In this document: in pieces, positions 7,606-19,500 of the stretch
How the letters are laid out: each line of letters begins with the position of its first letter
How positions within the stretch are numbered: position 1 is the stretch's first letter
Source of the DNA: Stutzerimonas stutzeri
GTDB lineage: Bacteria > Pseudomonadota > Gammaproteobacteria > Pseudomonadales > Pseudomonadaceae
Assembly: GCF_002890915.1 (NCBI RefSeq)
Contig: NZ_POUT01000004.1
Span: 276,110 to 340,109 of the forward strand
Reading direction: 5' to 3'
DNA: 64,000 bases
Translations under genes and position numbers: made by a program
The notes under the pieces: model-generated
Seen by the model: the letters and a program-made list of their open reading frames with translations, nothing else
What the model was told of the DNA's origin: nothing
Database searches by the model: none

Positions 7606-8775
7606 TCAGGAAGCCTTGCGAAACAGTTCACCACCCGGTGCCCACTGGTAGCCCGCGGACACGATGTCCGATGCGAGCCCTTGGGAAGCCAGGTGTTTAC
7701 GGTAGTCAAGCGAGGATTGCGGCTCCTTGGCCTTGTCCACGTAGGCCGTTCCGGCAGAGCGCAGGTCGACCTCGGCCGCCAGTACCTGGCGCACGAAATC
7801 GCGTTGGCTCTTGAACTCCACCATCTTCGGCAGCGGGCCGGCCAGGATCTCCGCCGGATCACGGCCCTCGATCTTCTTGAACCATTCGCAGGCGACGTTC
7901 AGGTGGCCCAGTTCGTAGTCGAGGAAGCGCTCCCAGATCGCCTTGATCCGCGGATTGGTTTCCTGCTCAGCGCAACTGGCGTACATGTAGACCTCCATCG
8001 CCTCGTGCACCAACCACTTCTCGATGTGGCTCTCGCTGGGGTCGGACAACGAGCCATACTGGGTGACGTGCTGTTCTTCCACCGAGGCGATCTCGGCATA
8101 GAGCTGCCGCGCCAGCGGATCGGCGAACAGAGGACCGATGTTCTGGTAATAGTCGTGGGTCTGGTATTCCGCACCGGTGATCAGTGCCGCGTGAATCTTG
8201 GTGATCAGCGCCGCCGTGTTCTTCTCGTAGTTGTCGCGGATGTCGTTCTGCGGATGGCGATGATGCTCGGAGGTTTTGCGCCCTGGGACGATATCGGTAT
8301 AACCCTGCAGGATATTGTTGGCATCCTTGCCTTCCAGGCGGTCGAGCATGGCAGAGTAGCGGTACAGGTGGTCGAAATCCTCCAGCAGGCCGAAGCGATA
8401 GGTTTGTGCCTGGTAGGGATCAGGCTCGTTCTGCGCCACCGCGGCAGTGACCTCGATCGCGACCTGTTCATAGGCGACGGTGGTTTCCAGCGGCGAGTGG
8501 TCGGCACCGATCAGCCAATTGATCATGGTCGCCTGGTGCTGCTCGGTGCGACGAATCTCGGCCAGCGGCAAGCGCAGCTCCTTGTTGAAACGGGCAATGC
8601 CGTGCTTGAGGCGTAGCGAATCGGTTTCCACCCCATTCATGAGGATGATGCGCACGCGGGTAAACGCATCGTCATCGAGCTTGCTGATCGGTTTGCCGGC
8701 CATTTCCTTCCATGTGAATTTCTGCTTATCCAGGGGCGTACCTTTGTTGTCGAAAATTCCGGAAAGGGTCTCCAT
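7606..8775 (-). CDS. Double ferritin-like domain protein (389 aa)
   Basis: The frame is open to 8874, but the ATG at 8775 has GGAGG 5 bases upstream and is the likely start. The protein is almost all helix. The first half carries TEQHQ (about 78-81), Glu near 103 and EDFDH (132-136); the second half carries EEQH (233-236), Glu258 and ELGH (288-291). The second half therefore has full ExxH pairs and the first half degenerate ones, which suggests two ferritin-like bundles with one best able to bind metal. First gene of a two-gene operon with the 240-residue protein. I know no biochemical data for this family. Confidence 0.7.
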   Translation of the reverse strand: METLSGIFDNKGTPLDKQKFTWKEMAGKPISKLDDDAFTRVRIILMNGVETDSLRLKHGIARFNKELRLPLAEIRRTEQHQATMINWLIGADHSPLETTVAYEQVAIEVTAAVAQNEPDPYQAQTYRFGLLEDFDHLYRYSAMLDRLEGKDANNILQGYTDIVPGRKTSEHHRHPQNDIRDNYEKNTAALITKIHAALITGAEYQTHDYYQNIGPLFADPLARQLYAEIASVEEQHVTQYGSLSDPSESHIEKWLVHEAMEVYMYASCAEQETNPRIKAIWERFLDYELGHLNVACEWFKKIEGRDPAEILAGPLPKMVEFKSQRDFVRQVLAAEVDLRSAGTAYVDKAKEPQSSLDYRKHLASQGLASDIVSAGYQWAPGGELFRKAS

Positions 8776-9294
8776 GGAGCCTCCGTTGTCGTGCGTGAAT
8801 ATCGGGCAATCAGGGATCGCGCCGGGAAGTGGGCGATCCTTAAGACTGACCGGTGAGCCGCGCCGAGAATTCAATTGCCCCCGCCAGGCGGAAACGTGCT
8901 ACAGGCGCGGATGACCGATGAAGCGAGCCAGTCAAGAAATACCGCCCCGCCAGACATCCCGTGCCTGCCCGCCTCGTCGCTTCGCTTGCCCGCGCTTACA
9001 GGACTCTACCCGCTCGTCGGGATAATTCCGATGGTGCCCCGGGTAGGGTAAGAAGGCGTCGGGGAGGAACTACGCTTCACCTAGGAGCAGCGGGCCACTG
9101 GTAGAGGCATGGTGGAAAGCGCTTGACGGTACTCATGGAGCAGCGACCCCGGATTGCAATGGCGCAACGCAAGCATCGACCTCGGTTCGCCCCGTACCCC
9201 ATTGCTCAACGGCAAAGATTTTGCACTGGTGAGAACGAATCGATCAGTAACGCTCGGCAGCGCCGAGCGTCCTGCCTGCCATGGGAACCCAGCG
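8776..9294. other. Intergenic region, about 520 bp
   Basis: This must hold the promoter of the ferritin-like operon (minus strand). I see an 8-bp hairpin (9251-9258 with 9262-9269, 3-base loop, no T-run) and a near-palindrome TCGGGATAATTCCGA around 9018. Short open frames exist on both strands but none has a good ribosome-binding site or protein-like composition. I saw no tRNA here and identified no specific promoter. Confidence 0.5.
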
Positions 9295-9582
9295 ATGAAA
9301 TCCTTGCGACTGCCTGAAGCGTTCAATGCGATTCGGGCGTATTTTTCCCCCCTCCACTTCTATGCCGCGATGGACTCACCCAGCACCATCACGGTCACCA
9401 TCCGCGACGAAGCCGGCGTCAGTTGCACGCTTGACGGCATTCCTTGTGCGACCTCGCTGTCCCATGCCGAACTCTTCCAACTGATACGCACGATCGAGGT
9501 TCATCTCGAGGCCGCCAATCCCGGGCTCATAGATCAGCTGGCGCGTCCCCGCATGCAGTTCGACGGAAAAAAACTGTCCTGA
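9295..9582 (+). CDS. Small Pseudomonas-type protein, possibly DUF3509-like
   Basis: 95 residues from the ATG at 9295; the frame is open further upstream to 9154 but that part looks non-coding. The pattern F-x-x-Y-F-S-P-L near residue 14, a central ITVTIRDEAGVSC strand and a C-terminal amphipathic helix LFQLIRTIEVHLEAA resemble the small DUF3509 proteins of pseudomonads. That match is by eye and tentative. The Shine-Dalgarno is weak. No TM or signal peptide. Function unknown. Confidence 0.45.
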   Translation: MKSLRLPEAFNAIRAYFSPLHFYAAMDSPSTITVTIRDEAGVSCTLDGIPCATSLSHAELFQLIRTIEVHLEAANPGLIDQLARPRMQFDGKKLS

Positions 9583-9728
9583 GCGGCAAGGCCGGCAATG
9601 CCGAACCACGGTATCCGCGCACTGACGATCGGCGCTGCTTCAGCTACGCGACAGGCATCGAAAAACTTCGGATAGCTGTATACTCGCGCGCTATTTTTTC
9701 CATGCCGTGAGAGCCGAGGCGGCCTGCA

Positions 9729-11054
9729 ATGTCGAAGAAAGTCGGAAATATCGGGTTCGTGTCGCTGGGCTGTCCAAAAGCAACCGTCGACTCCGAGCGC
9801 ATCCTCACCCAGCTGCGCCTGGAGGGTTACCAGATCGTGCCGTCCTACGAGGATGCCGATGTGGTGGTGGTCAATACCTGTGGCTTCATCGACAGCGCCA
9901 AGGCCGAATCGCTGGATGCCATCGGCGAGGCGCTCGCCGAGAACGGCAAGGTGATCGTCACCGGCTGCATGGGCGTGGACGAGAACAACATCCGCGGCGT
10001 GCATCCCAGCGTGCTGGCCGTTACCGGTCCGCAGCAGTACGAGCAGGTGGTCAATGCCGTGCATGAGGTCGTACCGCCGAGCATCGAGCACGATCCCTTC
10101 ATCGACCTGGTGCCGCCGCAGGGCATCAAGCTCACCCCGCGCCACTACGCCTACCTGAAGATTTCCGAAGGCTGCAACCATACCTGCAGCTTCTGCATCA
10201 TTCCGTCCATGCGCGGCAAGCTGGTCAGCCGGCCGGTAGGCGACGTGCTTTCCGAGGCCGAGCGCCTGGTCAAGGCCGGCGTGAAGGAAATCCTGGTGAT
10301 CAGCCAGGACACCAGCGCCTATGGCGTGGACCTCAAGTACAAGCTCGACTTCTGGAACGGCCAGCCGGTCAAGACGCGCATGCTCGAGCTGTGCGAGGCG
10401 CTCGGCCAGATGGGCGTGTGGGTGCGCCTGCACTACGTCTACCCCTACCCCAACGTCGACGACGTGATCCCGCTCATGGCCGCCGGCAAGATCCTGCCGT
10501 ACCTCGACATCCCCTTCCAGCACGCCAGCCCGAAGGTGCTCAAGGCCATGAAGCGCCCGGCCTTCGAGGACAAGACCCTGGCGCGCATCCAGCAGTGGCG
10601 CGAGACCTGCCCCGAGCTGACCATCCGCTCCACCTTCATCGTCGGCTTCCCCGGCGAGACCGAGGAAGACTTCCAGTACCTGCTCGACTGGCTCACCGAA
10701 GCCCAGCTCGACCGGGTCGGCTGCTTCCAGTATTCGCCGGTCGAGGGCGCGCCGGCCGAGGAAATGGGCCTGGAGCCGGTACCGGACGAGATCAAGCAGG
10801 AGCGCTGGGACCGCTTCATGGCACACCAGCAGGCGATCAGCGCCGCCCGCCTGCAGCGCAAGGTCGGCCAGGAACTGGACGTACTGATCGACGAAGTCGA
10901 CGAGGACGGCGCCATCGGCCGCTCCTGGGCCGACGCCCCGGAGATCGACGGCATGGTCTACGTCGACAGCGAGCGGCCACTGCAGCCCGGCGACAAGGTA
11001 CGCGTACGGGTGACCAACGCCGATGAGTATGACCTCTGGGCCGAGGCAATCTGA
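9729..11054 (+). CDS. rimO: Ribosomal protein S12 methylthiotransferase RimO
   Basis: 441 residues, the normal length. Radical-SAM enzyme that adds a methylthio group to the conserved Asp of ribosomal protein S12. Three parts are visible: an N-terminal UPF0004 domain with cluster cysteines ([25 protein letters not shown]); a radical SAM core with the CxxxCxxC motif CNHTCSFC near residue 150; and a C-terminal TRAM domain. Single gene, with its own terminator downstream. A TATACT at 9679-9684 is a plausible -10 element, though I see no good -35. Identification is secure; MiaB would have a different SAM-core context. Confidence 0.96.
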   Translation: MSKKVGNIGFVSLGCPKATVDSERILTQLRLEGYQIVPSYEDADVVVVNTCGFIDSAKAESLDAIGEALAENGKVIVTGCMGVDENNIRGVHPSVLAVTGPQQYEQVVNAVHEVVPPSIEHDPFIDLVPPQGIKLTPRHYAYLKISEGCNHTCSFCIIPSMRGKLVSRPVGDVLSEAERLVKAGVKEILVISQDTSAYGVDLKYKLDFWNGQPVKTRMLELCEALGQMGVWVRLHYVYPYPNVDDVIPLMAAGKILPYLDIPFQHASPKVLKAMKRPAFEDKTLARIQQWRETCPELTIRSTFIVGFPGETEEDFQYLLDWLTEAQLDRVGCFQYSPVEGAPAEEMGLEPVPDEIKQERWDRFMAHQQAISAARLQRKVGQELDVLIDEVDEDGAIGRSWADAPEIDGMVYVDSERPLQPGDKVRVRVTNADEYDLWAEAI

Positions 11055-11069
11055 CCCGCCCGCCGCGAG

Positions 11070-11094
11070 ACGCCCCGCACAGACGGGGCGTTTT
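11070..11094 (+). terminator. rimO terminator
   Basis: An 8-bp GC-rich stem (11070-11077 with 11084-11091, 6-base loop) runs directly into TTTTCATTT. It starts 16 bases after the rimO stop. Confidence 0.85.
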
Positions 11095-11191
11095 CATTTC
11101 TACCACCTGGCAATGCGGCGCTGCGCCCGCTTGCAGCATCGCGGCCAATGGCTATGATCGGCAGCCCGCCTTCGCCTCCGGAGCAAAAACC

Positions 11192-12400
11192 ATGTCGTCC
11201 GATTCTCGCTTCACCGCCATGCCCGATGCCCATGGCTACTTCGGCCCCTACGGTGGCCAGCTGGTGCCGCCGCACCTCAAGCAGGCCATGGACGACATCG
11301 ACCTGGCCTACGAAGAGATCCGCCAGCGCGAGGATTTCCAGCAGGAACTGGCGGCGCTGTTCGCCGACTACGTGGGCCGGCCGAGCCCGATCTTCCATGC
11401 CCGGCGCCTCTCCGAGCAGCTCGGTGGCGCGCAGATTCACCTGAAGCGCGAGGACCTGAATCACACCGGGGCACACAAGATCAACCACTGCCTGGGCGAG
11501 GCACTGCTTGCCCGGTTCATGGGCAAGACCAAGGTGATCGCCGAGACCGGCGCCGGCCAACACGGTGTCGCCCTGGCCACCGCCTGCGCGCTGGTGGGCA
11601 TCCCCTGCGAGATCCACATGGGCCAGGTGGACATCGAGAAGGAACATCCCAACGTCACCAAGATGAAGATCCTCGGCTGCAAGCTGGTGGCGGTCACCCG
11701 CGGCGCGGCGACGCTCAAGGAAGCGGTGGACAGCGCCTTCGAGGAATACCTGAAGGATCCGCACAACTACCTCTACGCCATCGGCTCGGTGGTCGGCCCG
11801 CATCCGTTCCCGAAGATGGTCCGCGATTTCCAGTCGATCATCGGTCAAGAGGCGCGCGGCCAGTTTCTTTCCAGGCATGGTCGCCTGCCGGACCAGGTGG
11901 TCGCCTGCGTCGGCGGCGGTTCCAATGCCATGGGCATCTTCACAGCCTTCCTGGAAGACGCCGCGGTCGAGCTGGTGGGCATCGAGCCGGCCGGCGAAAG
12001 CCTGGACAAGCCCGGCCGCCATTCGGCCACCCTGTCCAAGGGCAAACCCGGTGAACTGCACGGCATGGCCTGCTACGTGCTGGAAGATGCCGAGGGCAAC
12101 CCGTCCGCGGTGCACTCCATCGCCTCCGGACTGGACTATCCCGGCGTCGGCCCTCAGCACAGCTACCTCAAGGACATCGGCCGGGTGAACTACCAGACCG
12201 CGACCGACCAGGAATGCCTGGATGCCTTCATGACCCTGTCGCGCGTCGAAGGCATCATCCCCGCGCTGGAAAGTGCCCACGCGGTGGCCTGGGCGATTCG
12301 CACCGCGCCGAGGCTGGGCAAGGACAGCCACATTCTGGTCAACCTCTCCGGCCGCGGCGACAAGGATGCCGACTACGTCGCCAACCTGCTCGGTCTGTAA
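11192..12400 (+). CDS. trpB: Tryptophan synthase beta chain paralogue, stand-alone
   Basis: 402 residues, PLP-dependent fold type II. The PLP lysine is in HTGAHKIN (about residue 95), the catalytic Glu in ETGAGQHG, the phosphate-binding loop is GGGSNAMG, and SGRGDKD is at the C-terminus. These are TrpB1-type motifs, so indole-plus-serine chemistry is plausible. It has no trpA or TrpI-type regulator beside it: the neighbours are rimO and trmO. The segment [15 protein letters not shown] departs from the NVFRMKLLGAEI pattern I recall for trpBA-encoded Pseudomonas TrpB. I infer a second, unlinked copy with possibly altered use. The start is supported by GGAG upstream. Confidence 0.85.
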   Translation: MSSDSRFTAMPDAHGYFGPYGGQLVPPHLKQAMDDIDLAYEEIRQREDFQQELAALFADYVGRPSPIFHARRLSEQLGGAQIHLKREDLNHTGAHKINHCLGEALLARFMGKTKVIAETGAGQHGVALATACALVGIPCEIHMGQVDIEKEHPNVTKMKILGCKLVAVTRGAATLKEAVDSAFEEYLKDPHNYLYAIGSVVGPHPFPKMVRDFQSIIGQEARGQFLSRHGRLPDQVVACVGGGSNAMGIFTAFLEDAAVELVGIEPAGESLDKPGRHSATLSKGKPGELHGMACYVLEDAEGNPSAVHSIASGLDYPGVGPQHSYLKDIGRVNYQTATDQECLDAFMTLSRVEGIIPALESAHAVAWAIRTAPRLGKDSHILVNLSGRGDKDADYVANLLGL

Positions 12401-12505
12401 CCCCTTCGCAGCGGGCCGTCGCCGTAACCGGAGCGGCCCCGCTGCGCAACGCGGCGCCATAGCGGGTAAGATGCCCAGCCGCCCGCCCGTATCCAGGCCT
12501 GCCCC

Positions 12506-13213
12506 ATGCAACACAGCGTCTCGCCGATCGCCTACGTTCGCTCCTGCTTCAAGGAAAAGTTCGCCATTCCGCGCCAACCCAGCCTGGCCCCGGCCGCACG
12601 CGGCGTACTGGAACTGCTGCCGCCGTTCGACAAGGGCGATGCGGTGGCCGGACTCGAACAGGTCAGCCATGTATGGCTGCTGTTCCTCTTCCATCAGGCG
12701 CTGGAAAGCACGCCACGTCTCAAGGTGCGACCGCCGCGCCTGGGCGGCAATCGCATGGTCGGCGTGTTCGCCACCCGCGCGACGCATCGCCCCAACGGTA
12801 TCGGTCAATCGGTGGTCAGGCTGGATCGCATCGAAGCGGACCGGCTGTTCATCTCCGGCATCGACCTGCTGGATGGCACGCCGGTACTCGACATCAAGCC
12901 CTATGTGCCCTACGCCGACGCCCTGCCGGATGCGCGCAACGAAATGGCTGCGGGCGCGCCGGCGCTGATCGAGGTGCAGTGGACGGAAAGCGGGTTGCGG
13001 CAGGCCCACCGCGAAGCGCTGCGCCTCGGCGAGCCGCTGGTGGAACTCATCGAGCAATGCCTGGCGCAGGACCCACGCCCCGCGTACCAGAAGCCGGAGC
13101 CCGAGCGGCGCTACGGCGCGCAGTTCTGGGATGTCGACGTGCGCTGGCACTACCCTGCGCCGGGCACGATCCGCGTGCTCGAGGTGATACCCGCGACGCC
13201 GCAACTGACCTGA
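12506..13213 (+). CDS. trmO: tRNA (N6-threonylcarbamoyladenosine(37)-N6)-methyltransferase TrmO
   Basis: 235 residues. TrmO (TsaA/YaeB) methylates t6A37 of tRNAs using SAM. The beta-barrel SAM-binding domain shows I-A-Y-V-R-S-C-F-K-E-K-F-A-I-P-R-Q near the N-terminus, VSHVWLLFLFHQ, GVFATRATHRPNGIGQS (the family signature, residues about 90-106) and LDIKPYVPYAD. A small C-terminal domain ends in RYGAQFWDVDVRWHY. It follows trpB by about 105 bases and converges with quiP, whose stop is 18 bases away, so there is little room for a separate terminator. Confidence 0.94.
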   Translation: MQHSVSPIAYVRSCFKEKFAIPRQPSLAPAARGVLELLPPFDKGDAVAGLEQVSHVWLLFLFHQALESTPRLKVRPPRLGGNRMVGVFATRATHRPNGIGQSVVRLDRIEADRLFISGIDLLDGTPVLDIKPYVPYADALPDARNEMAAGAPALIEVQWTESGLRQAHREALRLGEPLVELIEQCLAQDPRPAYQKPEPERRYGAQFWDVDVRWHYPAPGTIRVLEVIPATPQLT

Positions 13214-13231
13214 GGCCGGCGCGGCGCGACC

Positions 13232-15769
13232 TCACTTGCCGGCCGGGGTCAGCAACAGGCGCTGCGTGCCATAGACCTTGTCGAGATTCTCCGCCTTGAA
13301 CGGGAAGCTCAGGTACTGTGCCTTCAGCCACGCCTCGATGCCGTCGGCGTAGTGCGGGCTGGCCGGGTTGCCGGATTGGCCCGAACTGTTCAGCCCGATC
13401 ATCGGCTCGTCCAGCCCGAAGTCGACGATGATGCGCATCGCCGGGATCAGCCAGGTATCGAAGTCCGTGCCCAGGTGATAGGCCGAGGCATTCAGCGTAC
13501 TGTGATCGCCGCCCATGGCATAGGGACCACGGTCGAGGTAGTTGCCGATGGCGTTGATCTTGCTGCGCTGGCCGGCCGGCATGTGCGGCGCCAGCTGCGT
13601 CGCGCCGGAGGTCCAGCGAGCCGTATGCAGTTTGCCCCATTGCCAGGCGCTGCGCTCGTTGCCGAGACGGGTTTCCAGCAAACTCACCGCAGCGGCCAGG
13701 CTGCGCGCCAGGATCGCCGGTTTGTCTTCGCTCTGCGCGGTACGCTGGTCGTTCCAGAACGGGCTGTCTTCGCGGCCGAGCAGATGGTCCGCCTGGGCCG
13801 AATAGGAAGTGTTGGCCGTCTGCACCAGCGCACGCCAGGCCGGCGAGTCCTCAGGCCCCAGTTCGTCGAGGAAGATCTGCCGCGCGCTCTCGTGCAGGAA
13901 GGCGCCATACAGCGCGGCGTTGGCCGAATCGGCCGCGAGCTTGCCATCGAAGGCGAGCAACCGATCCAGCGCCTCGCGCGCCTTGCTGCGTTCGGCGGCC
14001 GGCAGCGCATCGATCGCCTGGCGCAGCGGCCCGGCCATGCCCGGCGCCTCGAACATCGCCCTGAGCTTGGCGGCGAACGGCGTGACCTGGTCGTACTGCA
14101 TGGCGATGGTGCTGCGGGTGTCATGCTTGCCGCGCCCGGCCAGCTCCGCCAGTCGCTCATAGCGCTCCGGGCCGTACCAGGAGCTGGACAGCTGCATGCC
14201 ATAGCCGCGCGGCACGCTGCGCTGGTTGGCGGTGCCTAGCCAGCCCTGGAACGGGTCCTGGTCGTAGGGATGCAGCATCGGGTCGGCATAGCCATCCCAG
14301 TCGTAGCGACCGTCCCAGCCCGGCGACGGCACCAGCCCCAGCCCCTCGCGACGGTTGGGGAAACGCCCGGTAACCTGCCAGCCGATGCCCTGCTGGTCGG
14401 CGAAGACCAGATTGAGCGCGGCGGCGCGAATCTCCCGGGTCGCCTCGAAGGCCTGGTCCACCGACTGCGCGCGGGACAGGTCGAAGAAGGCGTCCAGCGT
14501 GCGATCGGCTTCCAGCTGCGTGGTCTTCAGTGCCAGGCCGTAGCCACTGCTGAGCTGCAACGGTTGCAGCGGGTGCTTGCGCTCGCCGAGTACGCTGTTG
14601 AGCAGCGGGCCGTTGCGAGTCTCGAAGATGGTCTCGCGGATCGGCCGCTCGCCCTTGACGAAGTAGGTCTCGTGGCGCTCGCGGGCCGGCAGCCATTTGC
14701 CGTCGGCGAGGTACATCAGCCGCGAGCCTTCGCGACGCACCTGCTCGAGATAGAGGTCCTGGTTGTCGCCCATGACCATGGTCATGCCCCAGCCGAGCTT
14801 GCCGTTGAAGCCCGCCACCACGGCAGGGACGCCGGCGATGGTGACGCCCGCCGCCTGGAACTTCGGTGCGCGGATCTGCATGAAATTCCAGTACGAGGGC
14901 ATCGACAGCGGCAGGTGCGTGTCGTTGGCCAGGATCGGCTTGCCGCTGCGCGTGTTGCTGCCGGCGATGGCCCAGTTGTTGGAGGCCGCCATGCCGGCCG
15001 GCGTCAGAGCCGCCAGCGGCTGTGTGGCACGTTCGAGTGCCGCCAGCCCGGGCACGCTGCCACCCAGCTTCAAGCCCTTGAGCTTGTCCGCCTCGTCGAA
15101 CGGCAACGCCTCGTCCGGGTAGATGGGCAACAGCCAGGCCAGCTTGTCGCTACCCACTTTCTGCGCCATCAGCAACGCGGCGACCTCTTCCTGCAGGTTC
15201 TGCGACAGGCCGAAATTGAGCAGGCAGAACACCAGCACCGAGTCCTCCGGTTTCCAGTATTCCGGTTTATAGCCGGACTCGGCGAGGTCCATCGGCAGCT
15301 TGTCGCGGTGGCGATACAGGTAGGCGTTGACGCCACGGGCGTAGACCTCGAAGAACTTCTTCATCCGCGGCGAGGATTCGCGGTAGAGCACTTCGGCGCT
15401 CTGGCGCAGATTGACCGCGCGCATGAAACGGTCGGTCTCCAGCACGCCGGGGCCGACCATTTCCGCCAGGCGACCCTGGGCCATCAAGCGCAGGCTGACC
15501 ATCTGGCTCAGCCGGTCGCTGGCGTGGACGTATCCCATGGCGAACAGCGCATCGTGAAACGACGAGGTTTCGATCAGCGGCATGCCCAGCGAATTGCGCC
15601 GGATACTCGCACTGCCCGCCAGCCCGGTCAGCGGCTGGATGCCCTGCGCCGGCGGCAGGCTGGCGCTGTAGCGGTTGTCGAGATAGGCCTGGCAGCCGCT
15701 GAGGCCGAACACGCCGAATGTGGCCACCAGGGCCAGGCGAACCAGAGGGAATGGCAGACACGAAGACAT
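13232..15769 (-). CDS. quiP: Acyl-homoserine lactone acylase QuiP (Ntn hydrolase)
   Basis: 845 residues, close to P. aeruginosa QuiP (about 847) and very similar along the stretches I remember. The precursor is autocleaved: the new N-terminal nucleophile is Ser263 in AASNNWAI. The N-terminal lipobox LSGC (Cys26) predicts a lipoprotein. Other family hallmarks are [38 protein letters not shown] and [12 protein letters not shown]. QuiP hydrolyses long-chain AHL signals, which lets cells use or quench them. A good Shine-Dalgarno (AGGAG) precedes the ATG. Whether this species makes AHLs cannot be seen here. Confidence 0.93.
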   Translation of the reverse strand: MSSCLPFPLVRLALVATFGVFGLSGCQAYLDNRYSASLPPAQGIQPLTGLAGSASIRRNSLGMPLIETSSFHDALFAMGYVHASDRLSQMVSLRLMAQGRLAEMVGPGVLETDRFMRAVNLRQSAEVLYRESSPRMKKFFEVYARGVNAYLYRHRDKLPMDLAESGYKPEYWKPEDSVLVFCLLNFGLSQNLQEEVAALLMAQKVGSDKLAWLLPIYPDEALPFDEADKLKGLKLGGSVPGLAALERATQPLAALTPAGMAASNNWAIAGSNTRSGKPILANDTHLPLSMPSYWNFMQIRAPKFQAAGVTIAGVPAVVAGFNGKLGWGMTMVMGDNQDLYLEQVRREGSRLMYLADGKWLPARERHETYFVKGERPIRETIFETRNGPLLNSVLGERKHPLQPLQLSSGYGLALKTTQLEADRTLDAFFDLSRAQSVDQAFEATREIRAAALNLVFADQQGIGWQVTGRFPNRREGLGLVPSPGWDGRYDWDGYADPMLHPYDQDPFQGWLGTANQRSVPRGYGMQLSSSWYGPERYERLAELAGRGKHDTRSTIAMQYDQVTPFAAKLRAMFEAPGMAGPLRQAIDALPAAERSKAREALDRLLAFDGKLAADSANAALYGAFLHESARQIFLDELGPEDSPAWRALVQTANTSYSAQADHLLGREDSPFWNDQRTAQSEDKPAILARSLAAAVSLLETRLGNERSAWQWGKLHTARWTSGATQLAPHMPAGQRSKINAIGNYLDRGPYAMGGDHSTLNASAYHLGTDFDTWLIPAMRIIVDFGLDEPMIGLNSSGQSGNPASPHYADGIEAWLKAQYLSFPFKAENLDKVYGTQRLLLTPAGK

Positions 15770-15842
15770 CGACGGCTCCTGTGCGGGCTGGGCAAGGAAG
15801 GACTATCAGACTGGATGGCGCGCAGCGATGACGATCGGGCGA

Positions 15843-16307
15843 TCAGGCGGCGTCGTGGAAGTTTGGCAGAGCCTCGTCGAGCAGCCAACGGGCCGAGCGG
15901 CGGGCCTCCGCCTTGTGTTGCAGCTCCAGCGCGCTGAAAGTGGCTTCGTGGTGGCGCCGCTCGCGCTTGTCCAGTGCCCTCCAGGCGGCATGGGTCGGCA
16001 CCTCCCTGGTCGCCTCGAAAAGCACCTGGAAGACCTGGCAACGCGGATGCTGGCCGAGACTGGCGTCGTAGTTGTCGAGCAGCACCTTGATGCGGATCGC
16101 CCCTTCGATCAACGGCAACTGCTCGTCCAGCAGGCAGTTGGCGAGGATTCGCAGGTCCTCCGCCAGTGCCAGCTGTTGTTGCTCGCGAGTCTGCGCCTGC
16201 AACCGCTCATTGCGCCAGACGCGGCGCCAGAGATACAGCGCATAGCCGGCGAGCGCCACAATCAGCAGCGCTCCGACCACCAGCAGACTCAGCATCAGGG
16301 GTGTCAT
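15843..16307 (-). CDS. DUF2489 membrane-anchored protein
   Basis: 154 residues from the ATG at 16307; the frame is open further upstream but lacks a better start. One N-terminal TM helix (LMLSLLVVGALLIVALAGYALYLW) precedes a helical cytoplasmic part with the family hallmark EGAIRIKVLLDNYD. Found in many gammaproteobacteria; function unknown. It lies 7 bases downstream of the SEC-C gene on the same strand and is probably co-transcribed with it and the LEA14-like gene. Confidence 0.8.
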   Translation of the reverse strand: MTPLMLSLLVVGALLIVALAGYALYLWRRVWRNERLQAQTREQQQLALAEDLRILANCLLDEQLPLIEGAIRIKVLLDNYDASLGQHPRCQVFQVLFEATREVPTHAAWRALDKRERRHHEATFSALELQHKAEARRSARWLLDEALPNFHDAA

Positions 16308-16314
16308 GGCAGGC

Positions 16315-16503
16315 TCAGGCGCCGTGGCACTTTTTATATTTCTTCTGGCTGCCGCACGGGCAAGGGTCGTTGCGACCGACATCCTTCAGCGGGTTGCGCA
16401 CCGGCTCCTGGCCGTGGCTGCAATGCGGACCATGCACGTGGTGGTGTTCATGGTCGTGATCGTGGTTGCAATCGGGACCGTGCACGTGGGCTTCATGATT
16501 CAT
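16315..16503 (-). CDS. His-rich SEC-C zinc-binding small protein
   Basis: 62 residues. The N-terminal half is a His/Asp/Cys-rich segment ([17 protein letters not shown]) likely to bind Zn, Ni or Cu. The C-terminal half is a complete SEC-C motif, [18 protein letters not shown], the zinc knuckle found at the end of SecA. Small stand-alone SEC-C proteins may act as metal sinks or adaptors. Seven bases separate it from the LEA14-like gene upstream and 7 from the DUF2489 gene downstream, so the three form a tight operon. Confidence 0.88.
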   Translation of the reverse strand: MNHEAHVHGPDCNHDHDHEHHHVHGPHCSHGQEPVRNPLKDVGRNDPCPCGSQKKYKKCHGA

Positions 16504-16510
16504 CTAGGTA

Positions 16511-17008
16511 CTACTCCGGAATAAAGTTACCCGGGATTATCTCGCCATCGCTGGAAATGTGCACGCGCCGGCCGAGCATCAGGCCGGTCTTGATCTCGCC
16601 ATCCAGGCGATATCGGATCGGACGGTCGGGCTTCTCCAGCAACCGCACGATGTATTTCATATGGCGCCACAGGTTGGTGTGCACCGGCACCTCGTAGTAC
16701 TCGAAACCATGGGCCGGCACGGTCAGCCAGCCGCTGGACTCGCCGCTGGCCAATTCGATGTCGTTGAGGTGAACGGTATAGATCAGCCCGCGAACGGGCA
16801 GGCTGCGGTCGTTGGGGTTGTCGATGCGAAAGCGCAGCATGAACTGCTGTTCCAGCAATCTCGCCTTGATGATATCGACCTTGGTGAGCTGGACCTCGGG
16901 GTCCTTGAAGTCACCGGTGAACCAGGTGGAACAACCCACCAGGCCGCCAAGCAAACTCAGCAACACCACTGTTTTCACTATTCTTATCGTGCGTGCCTGG
17001 CAAAACAT
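16511..17008 (-). CDS. LEA14-like (LEA type 2) lipoprotein
   Basis: 165 residues from the ATG at 17008, which has GGAG upstream; the longer frame to 17104 adds nothing recognisable. The signal sequence ends in the lipobox LVGC, giving a short lipoprotein. The mature part has the WHy/LEA14 beta-sandwich pattern (FMLRFRIDNPNDRSLPVRGLIYTVHLNDIELASG). Related proteins are linked to stress and desiccation tolerance in bacteria and plants. The C-terminal YRLDGEIKTGLMLGRRVHI closes the fold. First gene of an operon with the SEC-C and DUF2489 genes. Confidence 0.85.
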   Translation of the reverse strand: MFCQARTIRIVKTVVLLSLLGGLVGCSTWFTGDFKDPEVQLTKVDIIKARLLEQQFMLRFRIDNPNDRSLPVRGLIYTVHLNDIELASGESSGWLTVPAHGFEYYEVPVHTNLWRHMKYIVRLLEKPDRPIRYRLDGEIKTGLMLGRRVHISSDGEIIPGNFIPE

Positions 17009-17159
17009 TCCGGTACTCCATAGGACGGCCAAGTGTAGCAAGCAACATGCTTGCCGCAATGGGGCCCACCGCAAAATTACCAGTCTCGTGCCGCCGTATG
17101 ACAACGAGGTTTCCGCCCCCTCGCCAAGGCACCGGCGAGGGGCATGACCACGGCGCTGT

Positions 17160-18921
<1,762 letters not shown>

Positions 18922-18936
18922 GAAATGAGCGAGTCC

Positions 18937-19461
18937 TCAGTCGAGTGCGGCGGCGGCCCAGGCCGGGCAGGCGGCCTCTTCGATGCGCACTGCGCAATGG
19001 GCCGGCACCTGTGGGAAAAGTTCCAGCAAATCCGCACTGTGCAGGCGGATGCAGCCGTGGGAAAGCGGCACGCCCAAGGGCTCGTGGTCCGGTGTGCCGT
19101 GCAGATAGATATAGCGGCGGAACGTATCGACCTCGCCAAGCCGGTTCACACCGGGCTCGCAGCCACTGAGCCAGAGTATCCGGGTAAGGATCCAGTCGCG
19201 ACCGGGAAACCGTGCGTGCAGCGCCTCGGACCAGACCTCGCCGGTCCAGCGCCGCCCGCGCAGCACCGCCCCGGCCGGCAACCCTTCGCCGATACGCGCG
19301 CGTACCTGGTGCAACCCGCGCGGCGTGCAACCGGAGCCATTGCGCTCGCCAACACCGTTACGCGCGGTGGAAACGGGCAGACGAAGGCGCAGCCGGCCTT
19401 CGGCGAAGCCGTAAAGTCGTTGATCGGCAATGGAGATATGCAACAGGTCGAGAGGCGTCAT
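18937..19461 (-). CDS. YkuD-domain protein without signal peptide (candidate ElsL-type L,D-carboxypeptidase)
   Basis: 174 residues. The YkuD catalytic motif is complete: HGTPDHEPLG with His121, then SHGCIRL with nucleophile Cys137. The N-terminus (MTPLDLLHISIADQRLYGF) enters the domain at once, with no signal peptide or TM helix, so it should be cytoplasmic and cannot cross-link the sacculus. Acinetobacter baumannii ElsL is a cytoplasmic YkuD-family L,D-carboxypeptidase of wall recycling. Sitting 15 bases upstream of nagZ, this protein probably trims the terminal D-Ala from recycled tetrapeptides. The call of ElsL function is inference from motif, lack of export signal and context. Confidence 0.8.
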   Translation of the reverse strand: MTPLDLLHISIADQRLYGFAEGRLRLRLPVSTARNGVGERNGSGCTPRGLHQVRARIGEGLPAGAVLRGRRWTGEVWSEALHARFPGRDWILTRILWLSGCEPGVNRLGEVDTFRRYIYLHGTPDHEPLGVPLSHGCIRLHSADLLELFPQVPAHCAVRIEEAACPAWAAAALD

Positions 19462-19500
19462 AGGCGGCTAGCTTAGCCGATAGACCGCCGGCCTTGTAGC

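Noticed and set aside
9679..9684. TATACT as a -10 element for rimO
   Set aside because: No acceptable -35 at 16-18 bases upstream, so it is mentioned with the gene but not listed as a promoter.
10958..13204. Minus-strand open frame of 748 codons opposite trpB and trmO
   Set aside because: Same antisense effect; the plus-strand genes are clear homologues with ribosome-binding sites.
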